In this document: positions 1 through 7,963 of the stretch, one piece after another
How the letters are laid out: the number at the start of each line of letters is the position of its first letter
How positions within the stretch are numbered: position 1 is the first letter of the stretch
Source: Prevotella sp.
GTDB lineage: Bacteria; Bacteroidota; Bacteroidia; Bacteroidales; Bacteroidaceae
Length of the DNA stretch: 58,151 bases
Assembly: GCA_017459445.1 (NCBI GenBank)
Contig: JAFUDJ010000029.1
Coordinates: forward strand, 1 to 58,151
Reading direction: 5' to 3'
Translations under genes and position numbers: made by a program
Notes under the pieces: generated by a model
The model's input: only the letters and a program-made list of their open reading frames with translations
Told to the model about the DNA's origin: nothing
Databases searched by the model: none

Positions 1-27
1 ATTATGTGATATGTCGTTAAGCGGGTG

Positions 28-35
28 CAAAGGTA
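28..35 (-). promoter_or_regulatory. Bacteroidetes -7 box for an off-window gene
   Basis: Read on the minus strand this is TACCTTTG, the classic Bacteroidetes -7 element. It points out of the window to the left, divergent from rpmH, so it probably serves a gene whose body is not shown. Confidence 0.6.
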
Positions 36-86
36 CGAAAAAAAGTGAAAACACAAAAGTGAAAAGAGAAAAATTTGCGCTGAAAC

Positions 87-117
87 TTGCACAATTAGAA
101 ATAATTATGTAATTTTG
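87..117 (+). promoter_or_regulatory. rpmH promoter
   Basis: A TTG core at 87-89 and TAATTTTG at 110-117 match the Bacteroidetes -33/-7 arrangement with about 19 nt between them. The expected start lies near 123, leaving a leader of about 40 nt before rpmH. Confidence 0.65.
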
Positions 118-161
118 CAGCCCGAAACTCCGAATCATAATAATAAAAACACAATAGAACT

Positions 162-317
162 ATGAAAAGAACATTTCAGCCGCACAACCGCCGCCGCGTG
201 AACAAGCATGGTTTCCGCGAGCGTATGGCAACTAAGAATGGTCGTCGCGTACTGGCTTCCCGCCGCGCCAAGGGCCGTAAGAAGTTAACTGTATCTGACG
301 AGCATCACGGAAAGTAA
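162..317 (+). CDS. rpmH: 50S ribosomal protein L34
   Basis: A 51-residue, very basic protein starting [18 protein letters not shown] and carrying [19 protein letters not shown], which is the L34 signature over its whole length. L34 is a small structural protein of the large ribosomal subunit that binds 23S rRNA. The length is normal for the family. The end ([12 protein letters not shown]) is typical of Bacteroidetes L34. A good promoter lies just upstream. Confidence 0.97.
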   Translation: MKRTFQPHNRRRVNKHGFRERMATKNGRRVLASRRAKGRKKLTVSDEHHGK

Positions 318-434
318 AATCCCTTAACTCGGCGATAGGAATTGGGTGTATTTTTAATAAATATATCCAATTTTTTTTGTTGTGTCGATAATTCTTTGTA
401 CTTTTGCTATCGAATCACAATATTCTCATCACAG

Positions 435-1082
435 ATGGACGTAAAAGTTATCTTCCGCAAGGTGTTCAGCAGCTATCTGGTGCTGCATCTGGCAGCCATG
501 GCCGCCGTGGTCGTGTTGCTATGTGTGGCCGTTAAGTTCGGGCTGGACCTGTATACACACCATGGCGAGGGCATCGTGGTGCCGCAACTGAAGGGTATGA
601 GCTACGACAAGGCCTACCTGTTGTTGGAGGAGGCCGGCCTGCGCATAGAGGTGAGCGACTCCGGCTACAACAAGAGGCAGCCAGCCAACAGCATCCTTGC
701 CCAGATGCCTAACAGCGGGCAGAAGGTGAAGCAGGGCCATGTCGTCTATGTGACGGTCAACTCGCCTTCGTCGCCGACCTTTGCCATTCCCGACATTGTC
801 GACAACAGCAGTGTCCGCGAGGCCGAGGCCAAGTTGACGGCCATGGGCTTCCGTCTGCTGCCTGCCCAGCAGGTAGAGGGCGAGAAGGACTGGGTGTATG
901 GCATCATCTGTCGTGGCCGGCGCGTGTCGAACGGCGACCAGGTGTCCATTGAGTACCCGCTGACCCTGTTGGTCGGCAAGGGTGCCTACGACGACACTGA
1001 GGATGTCGAGTATGCCGACCCTACGTATGACGCTACCCAGGAGAGTGAGGTTGATGAGTTCGTGGAAGTGGAAGAACGATGA
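435..1082 (+). CDS. PASTA domain-containing membrane protein
   Basis: A 215-aa protein with an N-terminal membrane segment (LVLHLAAMAAVVVLLCVAVKFG, about residues 15-37) and then two PASTA-type repeats. The clearest motif is VVPQLKGMSYDKAYLLLEEAG followed by SILAQMPNSGQKVKQG. PASTA domains bind peptidoglycan fragments, so the soluble part should sit in the periplasm. I chose ATG 435 because upstream codons extend into AT-rich, leader-like sequence. It precedes rluD and ddl, and ddl makes the D-Ala-D-Ala end of the wall precursor, which fits a wall-related role. The exact function is unknown. Confidence 0.85.
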   Translation: MDVKVIFRKVFSSYLVLHLAAMAAVVVLLCVAVKFGLDLYTHHGEGIVVPQLKGMSYDKAYLLLEEAGLRIEVSDSGYNKRQPANSILAQMPNSGQKVKQGHVVYVTVNSPSSPTFAIPDIVDNSSVREAEAKLTAMGFRLLPAQQVEGEKDWVYGIICRGRRVSNGDQVSIEYPLTLLVGKGAYDDTEDVEYADPTYDATQESEVDEFVEVEER

Positions 1083-1129
1083 AAAAAATTAGAAACTTCA
1101 GAAAGTTGAATTAAAAAATAAGTATTGGG

Positions 1130-2188
1130 GTGGATGATTTGGACGATATAGAGTTGATGGAAGAGGAGTCGGGCGACGGACAACTCTATGAACATCTGCG
1201 CTTGGAGGTGGACCGAGGCCAGGAGGCGGTACGTATTGACAAATACATGTCGGAGCATGTGCCGCACTCGTCGCGCAGCCGTATCCAGAAGGCTGCCGAC
1301 GCAGGTTTCATACAGGTCAACGGCACCCCCGTGAAGAGCAACTACAAGGTACGTCCGGGCGATGTCGTCACGCTGATGCTCGACCGTCCGCACTACGACA
1401 CCAAGATAGAGGCCGAGGACATTCCCCTCGATGTGGTCTACGAGGACGACCAGCTGATGGTCGTCAACAAACCGGCAGGGCTGGTGGTACACCCCGGCGT
1501 GGGCAACTTCCACGGAACGCTGGTCAACGCCGTGGCGTGGCATCTGCGCAACCTGCCTGCCTATGACCCTAACGACCCGTCGGTGGGCCTTATCCACCGC
1601 ATCGACAAGGACACCAGCGGTCTGCTGGTCATCGCCAAGACCCCCGAAGCCAAGATGGAGCTGGGGGCGCAGTTCTTCAACCACGACACGCACCGCAGCT
1701 ACTTAGCCTTGGTGTGGGGCAACTTCACCGAGGATGGCGGGCGCATCGAAGGCAATATTGGCCGCGACCCCCGCGACCGGCAGCGCATGGCGGTATTCCC
1801 GCCGGGCTCCGATACGGGCAAGTCGGCCGTCACCCACTACCGCGTCGTGGAGCGCTATGGCTATACCACGCTGGTGGAATGCCGCTTGGAGACGGGACGA
1901 ACCCATCAGATACGTGCCCACATGAAGCATATCGGCCACCCGCTGTTTGCCGACGAGCGGTACGGCGGCATGGAAATCCTGCGTGGCGAGCGCACGGCGT
2001 CGTATAAAGCCTATATCCAGAACTGTTTCAAACTGTGTCCGCGCCAGGCACTGCATGCCCGGACGCTGGGCTTCGTGCACCCCACGACCCACGAACAGCT
2101 CGACTTCACCAGCACCCTGCCTGCTGACATGGCGGCTCTTATAGAAAAGTGGAGAAATTATCAGCGAGCCATCGGAACATCAAAATAA
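1130..2188 (+). CDS. rluD: RluD-like 23S rRNA pseudouridine synthase
   Basis: A 352-aa RluA-family pseudouridine synthase. An S4 RNA-binding domain covers about residues 33-90 (RIDKYMSEHVPHSSRSRIQK). The catalytic domain carries HRIDKDTSGLLV at 156-167, where Asp159 is the expected nucleophile, and later RTHQIRAHMKHIGHPL. The family converts uridines in 23S rRNA (helix 69 for RluD) to pseudouridine. The longest frame starts with GTG 1130; ATG 1157 would give a slightly shorter protein with a less acidic N-terminus. The last residues (GTSK) lie inside a short tandem repeat that continues downstream. Whether the target is that of RluD or of a sister enzyme cannot be told from sequence alone. 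Confidence 0.9.
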   Translation: MDDLDDIELMEEESGDGQLYEHLRLEVDRGQEAVRIDKYMSEHVPHSSRSRIQKAADAGFIQVNGTPVKSNYKVRPGDVVTLMLDRPHYDTKIEAEDIPLDVVYEDDQLMVVNKPAGLVVHPGVGNFHGTLVNAVAWHLRNLPAYDPNDPSVGLIHRIDKDTSGLLVIAKTPEAKMELGAQFFNHDTHRSYLALVWGNFTEDGGRIEGNIGRDPRDRQRMAVFPPGSDTGKSAVTHYRVVERYGYTTLVECRLETGRTHQIRAHMKHIGHPLFADERYGGMEILRGERTASYKAYIQNCFKLCPRQALHARTLGFVHPTTHEQLDFTSTLPADMAALIEKWRNYQRAIGTSK

Positions 2189-2297
2189 CGGAACATCAAA
2201 ATCTCGAAATCTCGGAATCTCGAAATCTCGGAATCTCGAAATATCGAAGCATCGAGGAATCGAAATATCGGAATATCGAAACATCGAAACATCGAAA
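2180..2297 (+). repeat. 8-9 bp tandem repeat between rluD and ddl
   Basis: The gap between rluD and ddl is almost wholly made of degenerate units of the form AATCTCGA, AATCTCGG, AATATCGA and AACATCGA. They are preceded by two copies of GGAACATCAAAAT, the first of which contains the rluD stop codon. No promoter is visible in the repeat. Confidence 0.85.
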
Positions 2298-2312
2298 AAA
2301 GAAAAAGAATAA

Positions 2313-3302
2313 ATGAAACAACTAAAACGCAACATTGCCATCGTCTGTGGTGGCGACTCTTCGGAGCACGACGTGTCATTGCGCTCCGCACAAGGACTTT
2401 ATTCCTTCTTCGACAAGGAACGCTATAAGGTGTACATCGTAGACATCAAGGGGCAGGACTGGCATGTCGAGCTGCCCGACGGCACGACGGCCAAGATTGA
2501 CCGTAACGACTTCTCCTTTGTAGAGAACGGCAAGGCGCGGCTCTTCGACTATGCCTACATCACCATCCACGGCACACCGGGTGAGAACGGTATCCTGCAG
2601 GGGTATTTTGACCTTGTCGACATTCCCTATTCCACCAGTGGCGTACTGGTGGAAGCCATGACGTTCGACAAGTTCGTGCTCAACCAGTATCTGCGCGGCT
2701 ATGGCGTGGCCGTGGCCGACTCGCTGCTCATCCGTCAGGGCTATGAACAGCTGGTCAGCGACGACGAGATAGAGCGGCGCATCGGCATGCCGTGCTTCGT
2801 GAAGCCGGCCACCGACGGCAGCTCGTTCGGCGTGTCGAAGGTTAAGAACAAGGACCAGCTGGCTCCCGCCATCCGCAAGGCTATGCTGGAGAGCCCGGAG
2901 ATTATGGTCGAGCAGTACTTGGAGGGTACGGAAATCACCGTCGGCATCTATAAGACGCATGAGAAGAGCGTCATCTTCCCCATTACCGAGGTCGTCACCA
3001 GCAACGAGTTCTTCGACTACGACGCCAAGTACAACGGTCAGGTGCAGGAGATTACCCCCGCCCGCATCCCGGAGGGCATCGCCCGCCGTGTCCGCGAAAT
3101 CACCAGTCATATCTACGACATCCTCCACTGCAACGGCATTATCCGCATCGACTATATCGTATCCCCGCAGGGCCGCATCTCCATGCTGGAGGTGAACACT
3201 ACGCCCGGCATGACACCTACCAGCTTCATCCCGCAACAGGTACGGGCTGCCGGACTGGAAATGAAGGACGTGCTGGCCGACATCGTGGAGAACCAGTTCT
3301 AA
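2313..3302 (+). CDS. ddl: D-alanine--D-alanine ligase
   Basis: A 329-aa ATP-grasp ligase that joins two D-alanines for peptidoglycan precursors in the cytoplasm. Visible motifs are the N-terminal GGDSSEHDVSLRSA, HGTPGENGILQGYFD, CFVKPATDGSSFGVSKV, EQYLEGTEITVGI and RIDYIVSPQGRISMLEVNT followed by PGMTPTSF. All are standard Ddl elements and the length is normal. It lies 124 nt after rluD, probably in the same transcript because no terminator is seen between them. Confidence 0.95.
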   Translation: MKQLKRNIAIVCGGDSSEHDVSLRSAQGLYSFFDKERYKVYIVDIKGQDWHVELPDGTTAKIDRNDFSFVENGKARLFDYAYITIHGTPGENGILQGYFDLVDIPYSTSGVLVEAMTFDKFVLNQYLRGYGVAVADSLLIRQGYEQLVSDDEIERRIGMPCFVKPATDGSSFGVSKVKNKDQLAPAIRKAMLESPEIMVEQYLEGTEITVGIYKTHEKSVIFPITEVVTSNEFFDYDAKYNGQVQEITPARIPEGIARRVREITSHIYDILHCNGIIRIDYIVSPQGRISMLEVNTTPGMTPTSFIPQQVRAAGLEMKDVLADIVENQF

Positions 3303-3317
3303 AGCGGGCGATGCCTC

Positions 3318-3349
3318 ATGAATAGTGAACAGTGAATAGTGAACAGTGA
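3318..3349 (+). repeat. Heptamer repeat GTGAAYA before the acyltransferase
   Basis: Four full units (ATGAATA, GTGAACA, GTGAATA, GTGAACA) and a partial GTGA. The last GTG is in frame with the next gene and would make a false upstream start. The same heptamer recurs at 4534, 39514, 13406 and 18458. Confidence 0.9.
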
Positions 3350-3360
3350 TTGCTACCGCT

Positions 3361-4551
3361 ATGGAAGAATACGACATCAAAGAGTTCGACGAGATAAGGC
3401 CGTATGAGCCGTCGGAGATGAAGCAGGCCTTCAACGACCTGTTGAACGACCGCCAGTTCTCACGGATGCTAAAGGGCTTCGTTCCTTGGCTGCCCAAGGG
3501 TGTGCGCAATGGTCTGCTGAAGCTGGGCTTTATAGGTGTGAAGACACCGCTCGACTTCCAGTTGCGCTTTATGAAGCCTATCGTATGGCACATCATTCGC
3601 AAGCATACTGACGGTTGCACATTCGACGACCGCCAGCTGCGTCCCAAAGCCTCAGAGCGCTATACCTTCTTGTCAAATCACCGTGACATTGTGCTCGACT
3701 CGGCATTCCTTGATGTCCTGTTGTACAAGAACCACTATCCCACTACCGTGGAGATAGGCATCGGCGACAACCTGCTCATCTATCCCTGGATTAAGCGGCT
3801 GGTGCGTATGAACAAGGCCTTTACCGTGCGTCGCGGCTTGACGGCCCACGAGATGATGCGCTCTTCACAGCTGATGAGCCGTTACATCCACTATGCCGTC
3901 ACCCGGAAACGGGAAAACATCTGGATAGCCCAGCGCGAGGGACGCGCCAAGGACAGTGACGACCGCACTCAGGACAGCGTCCTCAAGATGCTGGCCATGG
4001 GCGGGCCCAGTGTGGTCAGCGACTCGGCCGCTGACAGCCTCCGCGAACTGAACATCGTCCCCCTCACCATCAGCTATGAGTTCGACCCCTGCGACTACCT
4101 CAAGGCGCAGGAGTTCCAGCAAAAGCGCGACAACCCCGCGTTCAAGAAGAGCCGCCAAGACGACCTTGACAACATGAAGACGGGCATCTTCGGCTACAAA
4201 GGCCGAGTCCGCTATTGTTGCGCCCGTCCTGTCAACACCTGGATAGACGAGCTCAAGGACCTGCCCCGCAAGGAGTTTTTCGCTGCGCTCAGTCAGCGCA
4301 TCGACAGCGAACTGCATCGTAACTACTGCCTGTATCCCTGCAACTATATCGCCCTCGACGAACTTAACGGCAATCAGCAGTATGCCGACCAGTACACCCG
4401 AGAGGACAAGGAGCGCTTCGAGCAGTACCTGCAAGGGCAGTTGGCTAAAATCAAGATTGCCGACAAGGACGAGGCCTACTTGCGCGAGCGCATGCTGACC
4501 ATGTATGCCAACCCGGCAAGGAACTGGATAAGAGTGAATAGTGAAAAGTGA
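3361..4551 (+). CDS. 1-acyl-glycerol-3-phosphate acyltransferase-like protein
   Basis: A 396-aa protein of the LPLAT/PlsC superfamily, which transfers acyl chains to lysophospholipids or related acceptors at the membrane. The HxxxxD catalytic motif is visible in SNHRDIVLDSAF (about residues 105-116), followed by ENIWIAQREGRAKDSDD, an acceptor-side motif. I chose ATG 3361 over the in-frame GTG 3346 because the latter lies in a tandem repeat. The C-terminal residues RVNSEK are encoded by another copy of that heptamer repeat. The substrate is unknown. Confidence 0.75.
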   Translation: MEEYDIKEFDEIRPYEPSEMKQAFNDLLNDRQFSRMLKGFVPWLPKGVRNGLLKLGFIGVKTPLDFQLRFMKPIVWHIIRKHTDGCTFDDRQLRPKASERYTFLSNHRDIVLDSAFLDVLLYKNHYPTTVEIGIGDNLLIYPWIKRLVRMNKAFTVRRGLTAHEMMRSSQLMSRYIHYAVTRKRENIWIAQREGRAKDSDDRTQDSVLKMLAMGGPSVVSDSAADSLRELNIVPLTISYEFDPCDYLKAQEFQQKRDNPAFKKSRQDDLDNMKTGIFGYKGRVRYCCARPVNTWIDELKDLPRKEFFAALSQRIDSELHRNYCLYPCNYIALDELNGNQQYADQYTREDKERFEQYLQGQLAKIKIADKDEAYLRERMLTMYANPARNWIRVNSEK

Positions 4552-4561
4552 AGAGTGAAGA
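4534..4561 (+). repeat. Heptamer repeat at the acyltransferase / NigD-like junction
   Basis: Four GTGAANA units (GTGAATA, GTGAAAA, GTGAAGA, GTGAAGA) run through the stop codon of the upstream gene and end exactly at the ATG of the next gene. The unit length is not a multiple of three, so copy-number change would alter the upstream C-terminus and the spacing. Confidence 0.9.
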
Positions 4562-5233
4562 ATGGGTAAAACAGTTGTTATCATTTACAGTATGTTGTTG
4601 GTCGTAGCGCTGGCTTCTTGTACGACCGACAACTACGACAAGGGCGAGGGGCCGTACTCGGCCATGCATTCCGACTTCTCCGAGCTGTCCACCGATGCCA
4701 ATAAGCAGGCCGTCAGCTTCGTCACCGACGACGGCGACAGCTACCGCCTCTCCACTCCCCTGTCGGCAGCGTGGATAGCGACAGCCGACACCACTTACCG
4801 CACCGTTATATATTATAATAAGGTGGAGGAGGGGAGTGCCCAGGTACTGCAGCTAAGCCTTGTGCCTACGCTGATACCCACTGCGCCGGAAGAGTTTGAG
4901 TGCATGCCGCAGGACCCGGTCGGCTTTGAGAGCATTTGGCTGTCGCGCAGCAAGAAGTACATCAACGTAGGACTGCTGCTGAAGAACGGTCGCGACGAGG
5001 CCGGCAAGGAGGGCGTGCACATCATCGGGCTGGTATGCGACGAGGTTCGACAGAACGCCGACGGCACACATACCGCCTGCTACCGCCTGCTCCACGACCA
5101 GGGCGACGCGCCGCAGTATTATACCAACCGCCACTACATCAGCATCCTGCTGCCCGAAGAGCGTCCCGACAGTGTGCAGCTGACCATCCAGACCTACGAC
5201 GGTGTGGAGGTGCGCACGCTCAGCGTATCTTAG
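4562..5233 (+). CDS. NigD-like lipoprotein
   Basis: A 223-aa predicted lipoprotein: the signal sequence ends in VVALASC, with the lipid-attachment Cys at about residue 20. The rest is soluble and rich in beta strand, with the layout of Bacteroidetes NigD-like proteins (N-terminal OB-like part with a SYRLSTPL segment, C-terminal domain with SIWLSRSKKYINVGLLLK). The function of the family is not established. It follows the acyltransferase with only 10 nt between them, so co-transcription is likely. Its 3' end overlaps the convergent VanZ-like gene by 14 bp. The family call rests on general resemblance. Confidence 0.6.
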   Translation: MGKTVVIIYSMLLVVALASCTTDNYDKGEGPYSAMHSDFSELSTDANKQAVSFVTDDGDSYRLSTPLSAAWIATADTTYRTVIYYNKVEEGSAQVLQLSLVPTLIPTAPEEFECMPQDPVGFESIWLSRSKKYINVGLLLKNGRDEAGKEGVHIIGLVCDEVRQNADGTHTACYRLLHDQGDAPQYYTNRHYISILLPEERPDSVQLTIQTYDGVEVRTLSVS

Positions 5234-5603
5234 TCAGCACCAGTCCCACCAGCGTCCCCGCCAGCACGCCGAGGCTGTCGGCCAGGAAGTCGAGCCATTC
5301 GCCCGACCGTGTTGTCGTGCAATAGGCCTGCATCAGCTCCATCAGTCCGCCGAGTGCCACCATGCCGGCGACGGCAAAGAGCAGCAGGCGGCGGTAGTCG
5401 GGCACGGCATGGGCCCGCAGATGCTCCCACCAGATGACGCTGCACGTGCCGCCGTACATCACCAGGTGTGTCCATTTGTCGATGAACTCGACGCCGTCCA
5501 GCGGCGTCTCAGGGAAAAAGGGGGTCAGCGACAGGACGGCTATCAGCACGATGCACAGCAGTGACAGCGGGTATCTCCTTATAAAACGAGTGGTTTTTGT
5601 CAT
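5220..5603 (-). CDS. VanZ-like membrane protein
   Basis: A 127-aa protein with about four membrane segments. It carries the VanZ-family pattern SLTPFFPETPLDG, then FIDKWTHLVMYGG, then GLMELMQAYCTTTRSGEWLD followed by FLADSLGVLAGTLVG. VanZ-like proteins are small membrane proteins; one gives low-level teicoplanin resistance, but most have unknown roles. I chose the ATG at 5603 because a clear -7 box (TACCTTTG, minus strand) at 5625-5632 overlaps the longer reading frame's start and would put the transcript start between the two. Confidence 0.8.
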   Translation of the reverse strand: MTKTTRFIRRYPLSLLCIVLIAVLSLTPFFPETPLDGVEFIDKWTHLVMYGGTCSVIWWEHLRAHAVPDYRRLLLFAVAGMVALGGLMELMQAYCTTTRSGEWLDFLADSLGVLAGTLVGLVLTKIR

Positions 5604-5624
5604 GTTTGCTTTCAAATTTGCATG

Positions 5625-5632
5625 CAAAGGTA
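5625..5632 (-). promoter_or_regulatory. VanZ-like gene -7 box
   Basis: Minus-strand TACCTTTG about 22 nt before the chosen ATG. It decides the start codon of the VanZ-like gene. Confidence 0.65.
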
Positions 5633-5677
5633 ATAAATAATTTTCATTTTTTATTTCTTATTTCCTATTTTATTTCG

Positions 5678-5685
5678 TACTTTTG
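5678..5685 (+). promoter_or_regulatory. Sodium symporter -7 box
   Basis: TACTTTTG ends only 8 nt before the ATG at 5694. If transcription starts about 6-7 nt downstream, the mRNA would be nearly leaderless. Confidence 0.6.
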
Positions 5686-5693
5686 CAAGCGCT

Positions 5694-7061
5694 ATGACAA
5701 ATAATATTACCGAACGGGCAAGTTTTGGCAGCCGCTTAGGCGTGATACTGGCCACGGCAGGCTCTGCCGTCGGGCTGGGCAACGTGTGGCGCTTTCCCTA
5801 TATGACGGGTGAGAACGGCGGTGCCGTCTTCATCATCATCTATCTGTTGTGTGTGTTGCTGCTGGGTATACCCTGCATGCTCAACGAGTTCATTATCGGC
5901 CGTCACGGACAGGCCAACTCCGCCCGGGCCTTCCGCACGCTGGCCGACGGTTCGCCATGGGGACTCATCGGCTATTTGGGACTGCTGACGGGTTTCCTCA
6001 TCATGGGCTACTATGTCGTCGTCAGCGGCTGGTGCCTGCAGTATATCTGGGCCTCACTGGCAGGCCACCTCAACGGCGACCCCGCCTATGTCCAGAGCTA
6101 TTTTGCCGAATTCACCACCCACCCTGTGAAGCCCCTGCTGTGGGTGCTGGTCATCATGGTCATCAGTTATATCATTATAGAGCACGGCGTCCGCGACGGC
6201 ATTGAGCGCGCCTCCAAGCTCATGATGCCCGTGCTCTTCCTGTTGCTCATCATCATTGTCGTGGCCTCGTGCCTGCTGCCCGATGCCTGGCGGGGCGTCG
6301 AGTTCCTGTTCCGGCCCGACTTCTCGAAGGTGACGGGCGACGTCTTCCTTGGCGCCATGGGGCAGGCCTTCTATTCGCTGAGCATCGGCATGGGCTGCCT
6401 CTGCACCTATGCCAGCTATTTCTCCCGCTCTACCGACCTGGGCAAGTCGGCCACGCACATTGTCATCATCGACAGCATGATAGCCATCCTTGCCGGACTC
6501 ATGATTTTCCCGGCGGCATTCTCCGTGGGCATCAGCCCCGACAGCGGGCCGTCGCTCATCTATATCACGCTGCCCAACGTCTTCTCGCAGGCCTTTGCTG
6601 CCGTGCCCGTGGTGGGCTATGTCGTCTCGGTGCTCTTCTTCCTACTGCTGACGCTGGCCGCCATCACGTCGCTGATGTCGCTCCACGAGGTATGCACGGC
6701 GTTCATTCAGGAAGACCTGCACACCACGCGCCGCCGCGCCGCCCTCATCGTGTCGGTGATGACGGCCGTCATGGGAGCCTTCTGCTCGCTGTCGTTAGGC
6801 GCTGTCGACGGCCTGTCGTGCTTCGGGCGCTCGCTGTTCGACTGGTTCGACTTCCTCACCGGGCAGATTCTGCTGCCGCTCGGCGGCTTCCTCACCTGCC
6901 TCTTCCTGGGTTGGCGCGTGCCGCATAAGGTGGTACGCGACGAGTTCACCAACTGGGGCGAGCTGCGCGGGCGCTTCTTCCACCTCTATATCTTCCTGGT
7001 CAAGTACGTCTGTCCGCTGGCTATCCTCTGCATCTTCCTCCACCAGTTCGGCCTCCTATGA
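5694..7061 (+). CDS. Sodium-dependent transporter, SNF (LeuT-fold) family
   Basis: A 455-aa polytopic membrane protein with about 11-12 membrane segments. The first helix carries the SNF signature GSAVGLGNVWRFPYMTGENG (residues 23-42), with the unwound substrate and sodium site typical of LeuT-fold symporters. Further hallmarks are GMGCLCTYASYFSR and SLMSLHEVCTAFIQED. It should import amino acids or related compounds with sodium; the substrate cannot be read from sequence. The stop codon overlaps the next gene's start by 4 nt (ATGA), so the two are translationally linked. Confidence 0.93.
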   Translation: MTNNITERASFGSRLGVILATAGSAVGLGNVWRFPYMTGENGGAVFIIIYLLCVLLLGIPCMLNEFIIGRHGQANSARAFRTLADGSPWGLIGYLGLLTGFLIMGYYVVVSGWCLQYIWASLAGHLNGDPAYVQSYFAEFTTHPVKPLLWVLVIMVISYIIIEHGVRDGIERASKLMMPVLFLLLIIIVVASCLLPDAWRGVEFLFRPDFSKVTGDVFLGAMGQAFYSLSIGMGCLCTYASYFSRSTDLGKSATHIVIIDSMIAILAGLMIFPAAFSVGISPDSGPSLIYITLPNVFSQAFAAVPVVGYVVSVLFFLLLTLAAITSLMSLHEVCTAFIQEDLHTTRRRAALIVSVMTAVMGAFCSLSLGAVDGLSCFGRSLFDWFDFLTGQILLPLGGFLTCLFLGWRVPHKVVRDEFTNWGELRGRFFHLYIFLVKYVCPLAILCIFLHQFGLL

Positions 7062-7951
7062 ACCGTAACGACCGTCGCATAGCGCTCTCCGTGGCAGTCG
7101 TCGCCGTCGTGGCCTTGGCGGGCCTTTACCTCAGCGGCCTTCCGGCCTTCTGGGGGCATGAGGCTAATGGGTCTAATGGGTCTAATGGGGTCTATGGGTC
7201 TAATGGGTCTAATGGGGTCTATGGGGACCATGAGGCTTATAAACCCTATAAGCCTTATCAGCCCACTCCCCCTCGTGCCCCGGAATCCTTCCCCTTCGAC
7301 CCTAACACCGCCGACTCCACACAGCTGCTGCGCCTCGGCCTGCAGCCCTGGCAGGTGCGCAACATCTATAAATACCGCGCCCACGGCGGCATCTACCGCC
7401 GTAAGGAAGACTTTGCCCGCCTCTATGGACTCACCGTCAAGGACTATCGCCGGCTGGAGCCTTATATCCGCATATCGCCCGACTACCTGCCTGCCGCCAC
7501 CCTCGTCGGCGAGCGGCCGCGCTATGAGCGCGACACGGTGCAGCACCCCGTCAAGCTACAGCCCGGCGCACACGTGGTTCTCAACACTGCCGACACCACG
7601 CAGCTGAAGCGGGTGCCGGGCATCGGCAGCTACTACGCCCGCGAAATTGTGCGCTACGGACAGTGGCTGGGCGGCTATGTCAGCGTCGACCAGCTGGACG
7701 AAATCGACAACTTCCCGTCTGACGCCAAGCAGTATTTCGTCATAGACCGTCCCGCTCCCGAGCGCCTTAACGTCAACCGGCTCTCCCTGCAGCAGCTGCG
7801 CCGCCATCCCTACATCAACTACCATCAGGCCAAGGCCATCGTCGACTACCGTCGGCTGCACGGTCCGCTGACCAGCATCAGCGAGCTGCGGCTTCTCCGC
7901 GACTTCCCGCCGGAGGCCATCAGCCGTCTGGAACCCTATGTCACCTATTGA
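7058..7951 (+). CDS. Helix-hairpin-helix protein with an N-terminal membrane anchor
   Basis: A 297-aa protein with an N-terminal hydrophobic segment (ALSVAVVAVVALAGLYLSGL, residues 9-28), a low-complexity linker, and three helix-hairpin-helix units of ComEA type. These are FDPNTADSTQLLRLGLQPWQ, VLNTADTTQLKRVPGIGSYY and LNVNRLSLQQLRRHPYINYH. HhH units bind DNA non-specifically, and ComEA anchors DNA at the membrane during uptake, so a DNA-handling role at the envelope is plausible. The linker at residues 35-57 is encoded by a 9-bp tandem repeat. It overlaps the symporter gene and precedes the M16 peptidase by 12 nt. Confidence 0.8.
   Translation: MNRNDRRIALSVAVVAVVALAGLYLSGLPAFWGHEANGSNGSNGVYGSNGSNGVYGDHEAYKPYKPYQPTPPRAPESFPFDPNTADSTQLLRLGLQPWQVRNIYKYRAHGGIYRRKEDFARLYGLTVKDYRRLEPYIRISPDYLPAATLVGERPRYERDTVQHPVKLQPGAHVVLNTADTTQLKRVPGIGSYYAREIVRYGQWLGGYVSVDQLDEIDNFPSDAKQYFVIDRPAPERLNVNRLSLQQLRRHPYINYHQAKAIVDYRRLHGPLTSISELRLLRDFPPEAISRLEPYVTY
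7163..7228 (+). repeat. In-frame 9-bp tandem repeat coding for Asn-Gly-Ser units
   Basis: Units of TCTAATGGG with interspersed GTCTATGGG are repeated inside the HhH gene and give an NGSNGSNGVYG linker. Nine is a multiple of three, so copy-number change would keep the frame and only alter linker length. Confidence 0.92.
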
Positions 7952-7963
7952 AAAAGAGAAACG

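Noticed and set aside
3346-3360. GTG at 3346 as start of the acyltransferase
   Set aside because: The GTG belongs to the heptamer repeat; the ATG at 3361 begins the conserved-looking protein.
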